From Pseudomonadota bacterium (GTDB taxonomy: Bacteria > Pseudomonadota > Gammaproteobacteria > Steroidobacterales > Steroidobacteraceae), in assembly GCA_025355105.1 (NCBI GenBank), contig JANYAE010000010.1:1-42362 (forward strand): a stretch of 42,362 nt of DNA, given 5' to 3'. Below are positions 25,504 through 34,039 of the stretch, piece after piece; position 1 is the stretch's first letter, and each line of letters begins with the position of its first letter. The translations under genes and the position numbers were made by a program. The notes under the pieces are model-generated. The model did not search any database, was not told the DNA's origin, and saw only the letters and a program-made list of their open reading frames with translations.

Positions 25504-25976
25504 GGATCGCAGCAAGTATGTCGCGTCACGGCGCCGCTTTCCACGACTCATTCCTGCGCTGCCACGCTTCTAGCGGCCTCGCGTTGCTCGGCGGACGGCG
25601 GCACGGCGGGCTGCCGTCTCCGTCCCCTGCCGCGCGGCTCGCGCGTGCGGCGAGCCAGGCGCGTCACCGCCACCTGAGACCTCGATCGCGCTGTTCTTGA
25701 CGATCGGCGGGCGCGTGCTCAGGACTACGGCCGCCGTCCGCTACAGGGGTTCAGGCGGCGTCACCGCCGATGCGGCCGGGCCGGTGAGATAGAGGTGAGT
25801 CCGCCGACCTCTACATGGCGTGGTGCCGGGTGGCGCGTAACACGTGCAGTAACGTTCCCGATGACCCAACCGCCGCATTGTGGCCAATCGCGATGCGCAT
25901 CGACTAGAAGCGAGTGGATGATCCCGCCGCGCCGCGCTGATTTGGCCGGCGCTATGGATCCACGCTAGGTAACCCC
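25504..25976. other. 473-bp intergenic region
   Basis: No gene is supported. A 7-bp inverted repeat TAGAGGT/ACCTCTA (25790-25796, 25807-25813) is present and could be an operator or a small stem; base composition is more mixed than in the housekeeping parts. It separates the TonB-C gene and the DUF4823 gene, which point away from each other. Confidence 0.5.
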
Positions 25977-26492
25977 ATGCGCCATCTACTTGCCGTCATC
26001 GTCTTCGCGCTGTCTACTGGCTGCGCCGCGACCTACCAGCACGCGGATGTCAGCGCGCCGACGGCGCGCCTCGAACGTGAGAAAGGCGTACTGATAGCGA
26101 CCCCGAAACCGGGTGCTTACGGAAAGACTGAATACCCTGCGTCGGGCGACCACGTGGCCGTTGCAACCAGGTCCGCTTTCGCTCGGTTCGCGAATAGGGT
26201 CGACGTGTCGAGTTGCGTTGATCTGCCCTGCCTCATCACCGACGGTGGCGACCGCTACGGCTACTTCGCGGTCCCTCAAATTCTCCACTGGGAGGATCGA
26301 AATACCGAGTGGTCAGGAATCCCGGATCGCATGGAGATCAAGGTCACGATCTTCGACGCTCAGACGCAGAATGCGATTGCCTCGACGGTCATCACGGGCA
26401 AGAGCAAGTGGATGACGCTGGGTGGCGATCACCCCCAGGACTTGCTGCCGGTGCCGCTAACCGACTACGTCTCGAGTTTGTACTCGCCATGA
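25977..26492 (+). CDS. DUF4823 family lipoprotein
   Basis: Lipoprotein of 171 residues and unknown function. The signal peptide MRHLLAVIVFALSTGC has its lipid-modified Cys at 16 (LSTGC). The mature part contains the DUF4823 features: REKGVLIATPKPGAYG, two close cysteines (SSCVDLPCL), GYFAVPQILHWEDR, DRMEIKVTIFDAQT, and a final VPLTDYVSSLY. Codon use is less biased than in the housekeeping genes around, as for the other accessory genes here. It stands alone, divergent from the TonB-C gene. Confidence 0.8.
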   Translation: MRHLLAVIVFALSTGCAATYQHADVSAPTARLEREKGVLIATPKPGAYGKTEYPASGDHVAVATRSAFARFANRVDVSSCVDLPCLITDGGDRYGYFAVPQILHWEDRNTEWSGIPDRMEIKVTIFDAQTQNAIASTVITGKSKWMTLGGDHPQDLLPVPLTDYVSSLYSP

Positions 26493-26830
26493 GCAGAAAG
26501 CCGCACGGTCGAACGTGCGACGAGCCGAACCGAAGTCTTGTCCGGCCGCCGATGCCGATGCGGCCGGACGACGTTCTGTAGGTCGGCCCGATACAGCAGC
26601 GTGGCCCGCGCCCGCGGCCGCCTTGGTAGCCGCGAAGCTGGCGACGTTGCACAGAAATGCTGACCACAGCCGGCGCGCGCCGCACAAGCGGGACCAACCG
26701 AGGCGCAGCTTGCGCCGCTCGGAAGGGCGTTGCGCGGCGGATCGGGGAGCAACGCTGGTCGCCCTTTCTGGGCGCGTATTGAGCGCCCCGACGGCACTTG
26801 TCACCGGTGAGGCGGTGCAAGTGTTTGAAT
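26493..26830. other. 338-bp region between DUF4823 gene and the att repeat, with one hairpin
   Basis: No gene is supported. A perfect 10-bp stem (26540-26549 GTCCGGCCGC, 26560-26569 GCGGCCGGAC, 10-base loop) 47 bases past the DUF4823 stop may be its terminator; it lacks a T tract. Confidence 0.45.
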
Positions 26831-26875
26831 TGGTGGGCCATGCAGGACTTGAACCTGCAACCAACTGATTAAGAG
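26831..26875 (-). repeat. truncated tRNA-Lys 3' half: distal attachment site
   Basis: 45 bases identical to 27806-27850, i.e. from the anticodon loop to the encoded CCA of tRNA-Lys(CUU), in the same orientation. Identity ends abruptly at 26875/26876, within the anticodon-loop end of the tRNA. This is the 3'-tRNA fragment left at the far end of an element integrated into the tRNA gene. It is not a functional tRNA. Confidence 0.9.
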
Positions 26876-26930
26876 GCGCCTCGTTTGACAATTTATATCA
26901 ATGGGTTAGCTTCTTAAGGTCTTAGAAGAC

Positions 26931-26956
26931 GGCCGGAACTCTGCGCGAATCCGGCC
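26931..26956 (-). terminator. terminator-like hairpin after the islet toxin gene
   Basis: 7-bp stem GGCCGGA/TCCGGCC with a 12-base loop, about 100 bases past the toxin stop on the minus strand, followed by GTCTTCTAAG. Only a weak U-rich tail. Confidence 0.35.
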
Positions 26957-27055
26957 TGCTTGCGCTGCGTCGTGTTAGACACAGCGACGACGCCAGCCCG
27001 GGCCACGCGCCCTCAGTGCGCCGTCCGTATCAACACGCCGAAGGTGAAGAGCGCC

Positions 27056-27352
27056 TTACTCGTCGGAGTAGCCTGCCTCGAGCTGATGGCGCACCGCGAG
27101 CACAAGGACGACGTCGTCGGTCGGCAGCCACCGGTACTTCGCCACATAGCCGTAACGGCCCCGCGAGAGCACGAGTTCGCGACGGCCGTCCTCCGCGACT
27201 CGGCCAAGCAATGGATGATCCGCAAGCAATTCGAGCGCCCGGCGGACGCTCGTCAGTCGTTCGCGCGCCCGGCGCGGGTCGTGAAGGGCGATGAACTCGA
27301 ACAACCGCTCGAGGTCGGCGAGCGCTTGTTCGGTTACTTCGACCCGCGCCAT
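27056..27352 (-). CDS. RelE/ParE family toxin
   Basis: 98-residue type II toxin. It begins RVEVTEQALADLERLFEFIA and has the family's YVAKYRW strand and final VLVLAVRHQLEAGY; the ParE-type helical hairpin (ALADLERLFEF with RARERLTSVRRALELLADHP) is clear. Whether it targets gyrase (ParE) or ribosome-bound mRNA (RelE) cannot be decided here. ATG 27352 lies inside the antitoxin gene, a 19-base overlap, so translation is coupled and antitoxin is made first. It is carried by the tRNA-Lys islet and would promote its retention. Confidence 0.9.
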   Translation of the reverse strand: MARVEVTEQALADLERLFEFIALHDPRRARERLTSVRRALELLADHPLLGRVAEDGRRELVLSRGRYGYVAKYRWLPTDDVVLVLAVRHQLEAGYSDE

Positions 27353-27624
27353 TGACGTGACCGAGGCCGACGAACCTTGCGTCCGGACAGGCGCGCCTCT
27401 AGATAGTCGAATGCTGCGGCCAAACCAACCGCCTTGCCGGTGGATATCGCTTGGCGCTCGGAATCGGCCGCATCCGCCGCAAAGCGCGCGCGCAACTCCA
27501 TTCGCTCCGCCTCGCGCTCGAGCGCCTCGATCATGAAGGCGTGCGGCGTCTTGCGCGCCCCCGCAGCGAGTCGCTCGATGCGACGCTTGAGATCATCGGG
27601 AAGCTTGAGGCTCGTGGCCGCCAC
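27334..27624 (-). CDS. ribbon-helix-helix (CopG/ParD-like) antitoxin
   Basis: 96 residues from GTG 27624, which has GAGGAG nine bases upstream and begins the RHH domain directly (ATSLKLPDDLKRRIERLA, then KTPHAFMIEALEREAERMEL). The C-terminal part (about 60-96) is the toxin-wrapping region, ending basic (RKVRRPRSRQWRG). An upstream in-frame ATG would add 11 residues but would put the start within the proposed operator. An inverted repeat overlapping its promoter fits autoregulation by the antitoxin-toxin complex. Confidence 0.87.
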   Translation of the reverse strand: MAATSLKLPDDLKRRIERLAAGARKTPHAFMIEALEREAERMELRARFAADAADSERQAISTGKAVGLAAAFDYLEARLSGRKVRRPRSRQWRGSK

Positions 27625-27647
27625 GTGGGCGCTCCTCGTGGGCACCA

Positions 27648-27685
27648 GGTAGTCCAAAAGTACTACCTTGTGGCGGATGCGTCAA
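27648..27685 (-). promoter_or_regulatory. toxin-antitoxin promoter with overlapping operator
   Basis: On the minus strand TTGACG (27685-27680), a 17-base spacer and TACTTT (27662-27657). An inverted repeat GGTAGT/ACTACC (27648-27653 and 27662-27667, 8-base centre) covers the -10, as expected for a palindromic antitoxin operator. Distance to the antitoxin GTG is about 30 bases. Confidence 0.55.
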
Positions 27686-27805
27686 ACAGTGCGCCGCGCC
27701 GCAGACGCACGCCTGATTACCCGCGGCGGTGCCGGGATTCCGGGCGCGCGGTCGTCGGTTCCGCCTTCGGGGATCGCGGCTCGGAGCTGCGCCAACGGAT
27801 TGATA

Positions 27806-27881
<76 letters not shown>

Positions 27882-27891
27882 GGAAATCGGG

Positions 27892-27968
27892 TGGGGTGGA
27901 CGATGGGACTCGAACCCACGACGGCCGGAATCACAATCCGGGGCTCTACCAGCTGAGCTACGTCCACC
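27892..27968 (-). tRNA. tRNA-His(GUG)
   Basis: 77 bases including the encoded extra G at -1 opposite C73 (GGTGGACG with CGTCCACC), anticodon loop TTGTGAT giving GUG, T-arm CGTGGGTTCGAGTCCCA and CCA end. It lies 10 bases before tRNA-Lys in the same unit. Confidence 0.97.
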
Positions 27969-28037
27969 ATCGTCGAAAAACCTACTATCCGCTTGACCCG
28001 TCTACCTCGTCGTCAATCCGTCCGGCCGGTCGTCGGA

Positions 28038-28114
28038 TGGCGCGCCCGGCAGGATTCGAACCTGCAACCGCCGGCTTAGAAGGCCGGTGCTCTATCCGGT
28101 TGAGCTACGGGCGC
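28038..28114 (-). tRNA. tRNA-Arg(UCU)
   Basis: 77 bases, acceptor GCGCCCG/CGGGCGC, anticodon loop CTTCTAA giving UCU (reads AGA/AGG), T-arm GCAGGTTCGAATCCTGC, encoded CCA. Second gene of the unit. Confidence 0.97.
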
Positions 28115-28187
28115 TCGATGCCCCCCAACTCGACGCCCGAATCCTCCGCTCGCCTCAACACCAACCGGCGCGGAAGCCTGCGATCGG

Positions 28188-28264
28188 TGGTCGGGGCAGA
28201 GGGATTTGAACCCCCGACCCTCTGCTCCCAAAGCAGATGCGCTACCAGACTGCGCCATGCCCCG
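28188..28264 (-). tRNA. tRNA-Pro(UGG)
   Basis: 77 bases, acceptor CGGGGCA/TGCCCCG, anticodon loop TTTGGGA giving UGG, T-arm GGGGGTTCAAATCCCTC, encoded CCA. First gene of the Pro-Arg-His-Lys unit, 28 bases after the promoter's -10. Confidence 0.97.
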
Positions 28265-28292
28265 CCCGCGTCCGCACCGCACGGGACAGGCA

Positions 28293-28321
28293 ATCTTAGA
28301 GACCGCCTCCCCGCGCGTCAA
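28293..28321 (-). promoter_or_regulatory. promoter of the Pro-Arg-His-Lys tRNA operon
   Basis: On the minus strand TTGACG (28321-28316), a 17-base spacer and TAAGAT (28298-28293), followed by a GC-rich discriminator (GCCTGTCCCG). The GC discriminator is typical of stable-RNA promoters under stringent control. Confidence 0.7.
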
Positions 28322-28400
28322 ACCGGATGACCGCGAGCCGGCCCGGGCCGTGCGAGAATGCGCGGTTTTAGGCAACCTCATCGGCAGCAGGAGACGGCGC

Positions 28401-29267
28401 GTGGCGGCGAAACTGATCGACGGCAAGGCGATTTCCAAGGCCCTCAAGGCGGACGTGCGTAAGGCCACCGACGATCTCGTGGCCCGCGGCGCGCGCCGGC
28501 CGGGGCTCGCGGTGGTGATGGTCGGCGAGGATCCGGCCTCCGGGATCTACGTCCGCAACAAGCGCCTGTCCTGCGAGGAGACCGGAATCCACTCGGTCGC
28601 GCACGACCTGCCGGCGAGCACCAGCGAGGCGGCACTGGTTGCGCTGATCGACCGGCTGAACGCCGATCCCGCGATCGACGGCATCCTGGTGCAGTCGCCG
28701 CTGCCGAAGCACATCAACCCGCACGCGGTCATCGAGCGCATCGACCCGGCCAAGGACGTCGACGGCTTTCACCCCTATAACGTCGGCCGGCTGGCGCTCA
28801 GAAAGCCGCTGCTGCGCTCCTGCACTCCCTACGGGATCATGATCATGCTCGAGCGGTCGGGGATCGCGCCGCGCGGCATGGACGCGGTCATCGTCGGCCA
28901 GTCGAACATCGTCGGCCGGCCGATGGCGCTCGAGCTGCTGGCCGCGGCCGCGACCATCACCGTCTGCCACAGCGCCACCCGCCAGCTCGAGGCGCAGGTC
29001 GGCCGCGCCGAGATCCTGGTGGTCGCGACCGGCAAGCCGCAGATGATCCCGGGGGCCTGGGTGCGCGAGGGCGCGGTGGTGGTCGACGTCGGCATCAACC
29101 GCCTGCCGGACGGCCGGCTGGTCGGCGACGTCGAGTTCGAGCCGGCCGCGGCGCGCGCCGCCTGGATCACGCCGGTGCCCGGCGGCGTCGGCCCGATGAC
29201 GATCGCCGCGCTGATGAAGAACACGCTCGAGAGCTCGCTCGCGCGTCAGGGCCTGGTCACCGCCTGA
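28401..29267 (+). CDS. folD: FolD, methylenetetrahydrofolate dehydrogenase/cyclohydrolase
   Basis: Bifunctional cytoplasmic enzyme interconverting 5,10-methylene-THF, 5,10-methenyl-THF and 10-formyl-THF. 288 residues, normal length. Catalytic Tyr50 and Lys54 ([14 protein letters not shown]), substrate motif QSPLPKHIN, Asp in [14 protein letters not shown] loop [11 protein letters not shown] and the C-terminal [11 protein letters not shown] are all present. GTG 28401 has AGGAG eight bases upstream and starts the conserved sequence. It is divergent from the tRNA operon and convergent with cysS, with six bases between the two stops. Confidence 0.97.
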   Translation: MAAKLIDGKAISKALKADVRKATDDLVARGARRPGLAVVMVGEDPASGIYVRNKRLSCEETGIHSVAHDLPASTSEAALVALIDRLNADPAIDGILVQSPLPKHINPHAVIERIDPAKDVDGFHPYNVGRLALRKPLLRSCTPYGIMIMLERSGIAPRGMDAVIVGQSNIVGRPMALELLAAAATITVCHSATRQLEAQVGRAEILVVATGKPQMIPGAWVREGAVVVDVGINRLPDGRLVGDVEFEPAAARAAWITPVPGGVGPMTIAALMKNTLESSLARQGLVTA

Positions 29268-29273
29268 GCGGGC

Positions 29274-30695
29274 TCAGCGAAAGCGCCAGCTGGTGCCCTG
29301 CGGGCCGTCCTCGAGCACGACGCCGCGCGCCAGTAGCGCGTCGCGGATCCGGTCCGATTCCTTGAAGTTACGCGCCTGGCGCGCCGCGGTGCGGGCGGCG
29401 ACCAGCGCGTCGATCTCGGCGCCGGCCGGCTCCGCGGCGCGCTCGCCGCCGGACGGCTCATCGCCGAGGCCGAGCGCCGGCCGGGTCTTGAGCCAGACCT
29501 CCGGATCCGCGCCGAGGATGCCGAGCACGGCCGCGAGCCGCAGCAGCTCGGCGGCGCAGGCTGCCGCGGTCGCCGAGTCGCCGGCGCCCTTGGCGACGTT
29601 GAGCTCGCGCGCCAGCGCCTGCAGCACCGCAAGCGCCTCAGGCGTGTTGAGGTCGTCGTCCATCACCGCCTCGAAGCGCCGCGAGGCCGCCGAGCCCGCC
29701 GCCGCCGCGCCGGGCACCACACCGCGCAGCGCCACGTACAGCCGCTCGAGCGCCGCGTCCGCCTGGCGCAGGTTCTCGTCGGAGTAGTTGACCGGCCCGC
29801 GGTAGTGCGAGGACAGCACGAAGGCGCGCAGCACCTCAGGGCGCAGGCGCGGCAACACGTCGCGCACCGTGAAGAAGTTGCCGAGCGACTTCGACATCTT
29901 CTCGGCGTTGACGTTGACGAAGCCGTTGTGCATCCACAGGTTGACGAAGGGCGTGCCGCAGGCGGCGCAGGTCTGGGCGATCTCGTTCTCGTGGTGCGGG
30001 AACTTGAGGTCCATGCCGCCGCCGTGGATGTCGAAGTGGCTGCCGAGCAGCGCCACCGACATCGCCGAGCACTCGATGTGCCAGCCGGGGCGCCCGGCAC
30101 CCCACGGCGAGGGCCAGGCCGGCTCGCCGGGCTTGGCCATCTTCCACAGCACGAAGTCGAGCGGATCGCGCTTGTGCTCGTTGACCTCGACGCGCGCCCC
30201 GGCGCGCAGGTCCGCGAGCTTCTTGCCGGACAGCTTGCCGTAGCCCGCGAAGCGCCCGACCGCGTACAGCACGTCGCCGTCCGGCGCGACGTAGCCGTAG
30301 CCCTTGGCGATCAGTGCCTCGATCATCGTGATGATCTGCGGCACGTAGTCGGTGGCGCGCGGCTCGTGTTCCGGGCGCTCGACGCCGAGCGCCGCGCAGT
30401 CCTCGTGCATCGCGTCGGTGAAGCGGCTGGTCAGCGACTGCACCGACTCGCCGTTCTTGGCGGCGCGGGCGATGATGTTGTCGTCGATGTCGGTGATGTT
30501 GCGCACGTGCGTGACGCGGTAGCCGCGGTAGCGCAGGTAGCGGCGCACGACGTCGAACACCACCAGCGAGCGGGCGTGGCCGACGTGGCAGAAGTCATAG
30601 ACCGTCATGCCGCAGACGTACATGCGCACGTGGCCGGGCTCGAGCTCGGCGAGCGGCTGCTTCTGGCCGGTCAGCGAGTTGTGGAATTCGATCAT
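29274..30695 (-). CDS. cysS: Cysteinyl-tRNA synthetase
   Basis: Class I aminoacyl-tRNA synthetase, 473 residues. Zinc ligand Cys28 in [13 protein letters not shown]-type motif HVGH (37-40), the second zinc cluster WHIECS (Cys209) and HHENE (about 234-238), KMSKS at 266-270, then the C-terminal DALR-type helical domain with [13 protein letters not shown] 30695 shares one base with the gltX stop (TGATG), so the two synthetases are translated as a coupled pair. Cys-tRNA and Glu-tRNA synthetase genes side by side may coordinate charging, but no regulator is visible. Confidence 0.97.
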   Translation of the reverse strand: MIEFHNSLTGQKQPLAELEPGHVRMYVCGMTVYDFCHVGHARSLVVFDVVRRYLRYRGYRVTHVRNITDIDDNIIARAAKNGESVQSLTSRFTDAMHEDCAALGVERPEHEPRATDYVPQIITMIEALIAKGYGYVAPDGDVLYAVGRFAGYGKLSGKKLADLRAGARVEVNEHKRDPLDFVLWKMAKPGEPAWPSPWGAGRPGWHIECSAMSVALLGSHFDIHGGGMDLKFPHHENEIAQTCAACGTPFVNLWMHNGFVNVNAEKMSKSLGNFFTVRDVLPRLRPEVLRAFVLSSHYRGPVNYSDENLRQADAALERLYVALRGVVPGAAAAGSAASRRFEAVMDDDLNTPEALAVLQALARELNVAKGAGDSATAAACAAELLRLAAVLGILGADPEVWLKTRPALGLGDEPSGGERAAEPAGAEIDALVAARTAARQARNFKESDRIRDALLARGVVLEDGPQGTSWRFR

Positions 30696-32125
30696 CAGGG
30701 GGAACTTCCTGGACTGCGGTCGGGATGCAGGGCGAGCGCGCGCGCCGCCTCGAGGCGCGCGACAACCGTCGATGGTGGCATGACCTCGAGCAGCGCGGCC
30801 AGCTCCGGGCCGTCCAGGCGCTGGGTCAGCGCCGCGCGCAGCGGCTTGAAGAGCGCCGCGCCACCCTTGCCGCTGGCCGCCTTGAGCGCCGTGACCAGCG
30901 CCGCGTAGCCGGCGCCGGCGCCGACGGCCGCGAGCGCGGCCGCGTAGAACGCCGCGCCGGCGGCAGCGATCAGCGCCCCGATCGGCCCGACGGCGCACGG
31001 CAGCTCGCCGTAGACAATGTGCGCCCAGAGCGCGGCGTCCGCCGGCAGCTCGAGGTTGGCGCGCACCGCGGCGACGAACGCCGCCTCGCGGCCGGGCGGC
31101 ACGTGCTGGCGTGCCCACGGCTCGAGCAGCGCCGCCGGCGCGCGGTGCACCGCCTCCTTCTGCCAGTGCCGCAGCTGCGCGCGATCGAAATGCGCCGGCG
31201 CCCGGCCGAGGCCGTCGAGCGTGAAGCCCGCGATCAGCGCCTCGCGCCCGAGCCAGCCTTCCTCGGCGTAACTGTGGCCGAGCCGCCCGAGCAGGTTCAG
31301 CACCGCCTCCGGCAGGTAGCCGGCCTCGCGCAGCTCGGCCACCGCCGCGCTGCCGTCGCGCTTGGACAGTGGCGCCCCGCCCGGCCCGACCAGCAGCGGT
31401 AGGTGACCGTAGCGCGGCGGCTCGGCGCCGAGCGCGAGCGCGATCAGCCGCTGGCGCGGCGTGTTGGCGACGTGGTCCTCGCCGCGCAGCACGTGGCTGA
31501 CGGCCATCGCGGTGTCGTCGACGGCGTTGGAGAACAGGAACGCGGCGCTGCCGTCGGCGCGGCGGATGACGAAGTCGCCGAGATCCTCGCTCGCGAAGCG
31601 CTGCGGGCCGCGCACCAGGTCGTCGTAGAGGAGCACCTCGCCGGGCGTCACCCGAAAGCGCAGCGTCGCCGGGCGGCCCTCGGCGGCGCGCGCGGCGCGC
31701 ACCGCGGGCGTCAGCGTCGCGCAGCTGCCGGCGTAGCGCGGCGGCCGGCCGGCGGCCAGCTGGGTGCGACGGGCCAGCTCCAGCTCGAGCGCCGTGCAGT
31801 AGCAGGGGTAGGCGCGATCGGCCGCCTCAAGCCGCGCGAAGGCCGCCGCGTAGCGCGACGCCCGCGCCGACTGGCGGTAGGGCCCGGCCGCGTCCTCGCG
31901 GTCAGGACCTGCATCCCACTCGAGGCCGAGCCAGCGCAGCTCGGCCATCAGCGCCGTGACCTGCGCCTCGAGCGAGCGCTCGCGGTCGGTATCCTCGATC
32001 CGGAGCAGGAACCGGCCGCCGTGGCGGCGCGCGTACAGCCAGTTGAACAGGGCCGTGCGCACGTTGCCGAGGTGCAGGGCGCCGGTCGGGCTCGGCGCAA
32101 ATCGTGTAATCACGGGGGTCTGCAT
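30695..32125 (-). CDS. gltX: Glutamyl-tRNA synthetase
   Basis: Class I synthetase, 476 residues. [14 protein letters not shown] holds the HIGH-type motif (HLGN, 18-21); RIEDTDRER follows; a zinc-type PCYC (108-110) and the KMSKS-equivalent LSKRDG (253-258) are present, then the helical anticodon-binding domain. The ATG is only about three bases beyond the predicted start point of a TATACT -10 element, and no Shine-Dalgarno sequence is seen, so translation may be leaderless. The stop overlaps cysS. Discrimination between canonical and duplicated GluRS types was not attempted. Confidence 0.96.
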   Translation of the reverse strand: MQTPVITRFAPSPTGALHLGNVRTALFNWLYARRHGGRFLLRIEDTDRERSLEAQVTALMAELRWLGLEWDAGPDREDAAGPYRQSARASRYAAAFARLEAADRAYPCYCTALELELARRTQLAAGRPPRYAGSCATLTPAVRAARAAEGRPATLRFRVTPGEVLLYDDLVRGPQRFASEDLGDFVIRRADGSAAFLFSNAVDDTAMAVSHVLRGEDHVANTPRQRLIALALGAEPPRYGHLPLLVGPGGAPLSKRDGSAAVAELREAGYLPEAVLNLLGRLGHSYAEEGWLGREALIAGFTLDGLGRAPAHFDRAQLRHWQKEAVHRAPAALLEPWARQHVPPGREAAFVAAVRANLELPADAALWAHIVYGELPCAVGPIGALIAAAGAAFYAAALAAVGAGAGYAALVTALKAASGKGGAALFKPLRAALTQRLDGPELAALLEVMPPSTVVARLEAARALALHPDRSPGSSP

Positions 32126-32134
32126 GGCCGCGAA

Positions 32135-32141
32135 GTATAAT
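32135..32141. promoter_or_regulatory. overlapping divergent -10 elements (gltX and cyclophilin gene)
   Basis: AGTATAAT contains TATAAT on the plus strand (32136-32141) and TATACT on the minus strand (32140-32135), in a 47-bp gap between divergent genes. Neither strand has a recognisable -35 at 17 bases. The plus-strand element is a perfect -10. Confidence 0.5.
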
Positions 32142-32172
32142 GCCCTGCCCCCGAAAGCCTGCCGGAGTTCAC

Positions 32173-32835
32173 ATGCACGACGCCTGCCCTGCTGCCTGCC
32201 GCCGCCCGCGGCTCCTGCCGACGCTGCTCGCCCTCGCCGCCCTGGTCGCCGCAGGCGCGCACGCCGAGATGCCGGCCGCCGCCGCGACGCCTGCCGAGGC
32301 GGCGCCGATCGAGCGCGTCCGGGTGACCACCAACCTCGGCAGCTTCGTGATCAAGCTCGAGACGACGCGCGCGCCGCTGACCACCGCCAACTTCTTGAAG
32401 TACGTCCAGAACGGCTTCTACGTCGGCACGATCTTCCATCGGGTGATCGCCAACTTCGTGCTCCAGGGCGGCGGCTACGACGACAAGTTCAAGCTCAAGG
32501 AGTCGCTCGCGCCGGTGGCCAACGAGTCCGGCAACGGGCTGTCCAACAAGCGCTTCAGCGTCGGCCTCGCGCGCTCCGATTCGCCGCACTCCGGCAACGC
32601 GCAGTTCTACGTCAACCTGACCGACAACGACGACCTTGACCCGACGCCGCTGCGCTGGGGCTACGCGGTGTTCGGCCACGTGGTCGACGGCCTCGAGGTG
32701 GTCGAGAAGATCGGCCGCACGCCGACCGGCTCGCTCGGCCCGTGGCCGAAGGACGCGCCGCTCGAGCCGGTGGTGATCCGCTCGATCGAGCCGCTGACCG
32801 CCTCCGGCGCGGCGATCGCGCCGGCACCGAAATAG
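32173..32835 (+). CDS. periplasmic cyclophilin-type peptidyl-prolyl isomerase
   Basis: 220 residues. A signal peptide (LLALAALVAAGAHA, cleavage near 31) is followed by the cyclophilin domain (about 46-210): TNLGSFVIKLE, APLTTANFLKYV, GTIFHRVIANFVLQGGG with catalytic Arg, NSGNAQFYVNLTDN and the WGYAVFGHVVDGLEVVE strand. It catalyses proline isomerisation during folding of exported proteins (PpiA-like). ATG 32173 is preceded by GGAG at five bases; upstream in-frame starts lack this. lpxH follows after four bases. Confidence 0.93.
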   Translation: MHDACPAACRRPRLLPTLLALAALVAAGAHAEMPAAAATPAEAAPIERVRVTTNLGSFVIKLETTRAPLTTANFLKYVQNGFYVGTIFHRVIANFVLQGGGYDDKFKLKESLAPVANESGNGLSNKRFSVGLARSDSPHSGNAQFYVNLTDNDDLDPTPLRWGYAVFGHVVDGLEVVEKIGRTPTGSLGPWPKDAPLEPVVIRSIEPLTASGAAIAPAPK

Positions 32836-32839
32836 GCCA

Positions 32840-33592
32840 GTGACCGCGCTCGTCGTCTCGGACCTGCACCTTGACCCGGCGCGGCCCGAGATCGCGGCGC
32901 AGTTTCACGCCTTCCTCGCCGGCGAGGCCCGCGCCGCCGAGGCGCTGTACGTGCTCGGTGACCTGTTCGAGCTGTGGATCGGCGACGACGACCCGGAGCC
33001 GCACAAGCGCGTTGTGATCGCCGCGCTGCGGGCGCTCGCCGACTCCGGCGTCGCGCTCTACTTCCTGCACGGCAACCGCGACTTCCTGCTCGGCGCGCGC
33101 TTCTGCGAGGAGAGCGGCGGCACGCTGCTGACCGACCCGACGGTCATCGAGCGCTACGGGCGCCGGCTGCTGGTCAGCCACGGCGATGCGCTCTGCACCG
33201 ACGACGCGCCCTACCAGCGGCTGCGTGCGCTGGTGCGTGACCGGCGCTGGCAGGCGCAGTTCCTGGCCCTCAGCATCGGCCAGCGCCAGGCGCTGGCGCG
33301 CGAGGCGCGCGCCGGCAGCCAGACGCACACCCAGGCGCAGCCGCCGATGCTGATGGACGTCAACTCCGAGGCGGTGGCGGCGGTGTTTCGCAGCGCCGGC
33401 GTCGATACCCTGGTGCATGGCCACACGCACCGCCCGGCGGTGCACTCGCTCGAGGTGGACGGCCGGACCTGCACGCGGATCGTCACCGGCGACTGGTACA
33501 CGCAGGGCAGCTGCCTGCGCTGGGATGCGTCCGGGCTGACGCTCGCGGCGCTGCCGCGCCCGGCGCGGCAGACGATCGCTCAGCCGGCCTGA
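32840..33592 (+). CDS. lpxH: UDP-2,3-diacylglucosamine hydrolase
   Basis: Lipid A pathway enzyme that cleaves UDP-2,3-diacylglucosamine to lipid X and UMP at the inner membrane. 250 residues with all calcineurin-like metal motifs: SDLHLD (7-12), GDLFELWIGDD, GNRDFLLG, SHGDAL, GHTHRP. The tail LRWDASGLTL is also family-typical. It starts with GTG four bases after the cyclophilin gene. Its presence confirms an outer membrane with lipid A. Confidence 0.97.
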   Translation: MTALVVSDLHLDPARPEIAAQFHAFLAGEARAAEALYVLGDLFELWIGDDDPEPHKRVVIAALRALADSGVALYFLHGNRDFLLGARFCEESGGTLLTDPTVIERYGRRLLVSHGDALCTDDAPYQRLRALVRDRRWQAQFLALSIGQRQALAREARAGSQTHTQAQPPMLMDVNSEAVAAVFRSAGVDTLVHGHTHRPAVHSLEVDGRTCTRIVTGDWYTQGSCLRWDASGLTLAALPRPARQTIAQPA

Positions 33593-33604
33593 TGAGGCAA
33601 CAGG

Positions 33605-34039
33605 ATGTCCACTGAAGCTGCCGCCGCGACGCCGCCCCGGCACCTGCCGCGCAGCATCGGCGCGGTGGCCGCCGGAATGCTCGCGATCATCGCGCTCTCG
33701 TTGCTGACCGACGAGCTCTTGCACCTTGCCGGCATCTACCCGCCGTGGTCCGAGGCCATGCCGCAGCCGGGCCTCAACCTGCTCGCGCTCGGCTACCGCT
33801 GCGTCTTCAACGTCCTTGGCGCCTACCTCACCGCGCGGCTCGCGCCGCGCCATCCGGCGCGCCATCTGTGGGCGCTGGCCAGCATCGGCTTCGCGCTCGG
33901 CACGGCCGGCGCGATCGTGACCGCGCCGCTCAAGCTCGGCCCGGCCTGGTATCCGCTGCTGCTCGCGGTGCGCGCCTGGCCGTGCACCTGGCTCGGCTGG
34001 CGGGCGTTTCGCGCGCTGGCGCCGCGCGCGCCGGCCTAG
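33605..34039 (+). CDS. small integral membrane protein of unknown function
   Basis: 144 residues, with about four hydrophobic segments (19-40, 56-80, 88-108, 112-132) and a loop GIYPPWSEAMPQPG between the first two. No family recognised with confidence. ATG has GAGG at about nine bases upstream; 12 bp after lpxH, likely its transcript partner. Its TAG and the convergent miaE TAG share the palindrome CTAG. Confidence 0.75.
   Translation: MSTEAAAATPPRHLPRSIGAVAAGMLAIIALSLLTDELLHLAGIYPPWSEAMPQPGLNLLALGYRCVFNVLGAYLTARLAPRHPARHLWALASIGFALGTAGAIVTAPLKLGPAWYPLLLAVRAWPCTWLGWRAFRALAPRAPA

Noticed and set aside
26831..26875. A second functional tRNA-Lys
   Set aside because: Only the 3' half is present; the acceptor 5' strand, D-arm and half of the anticodon stem are missing.
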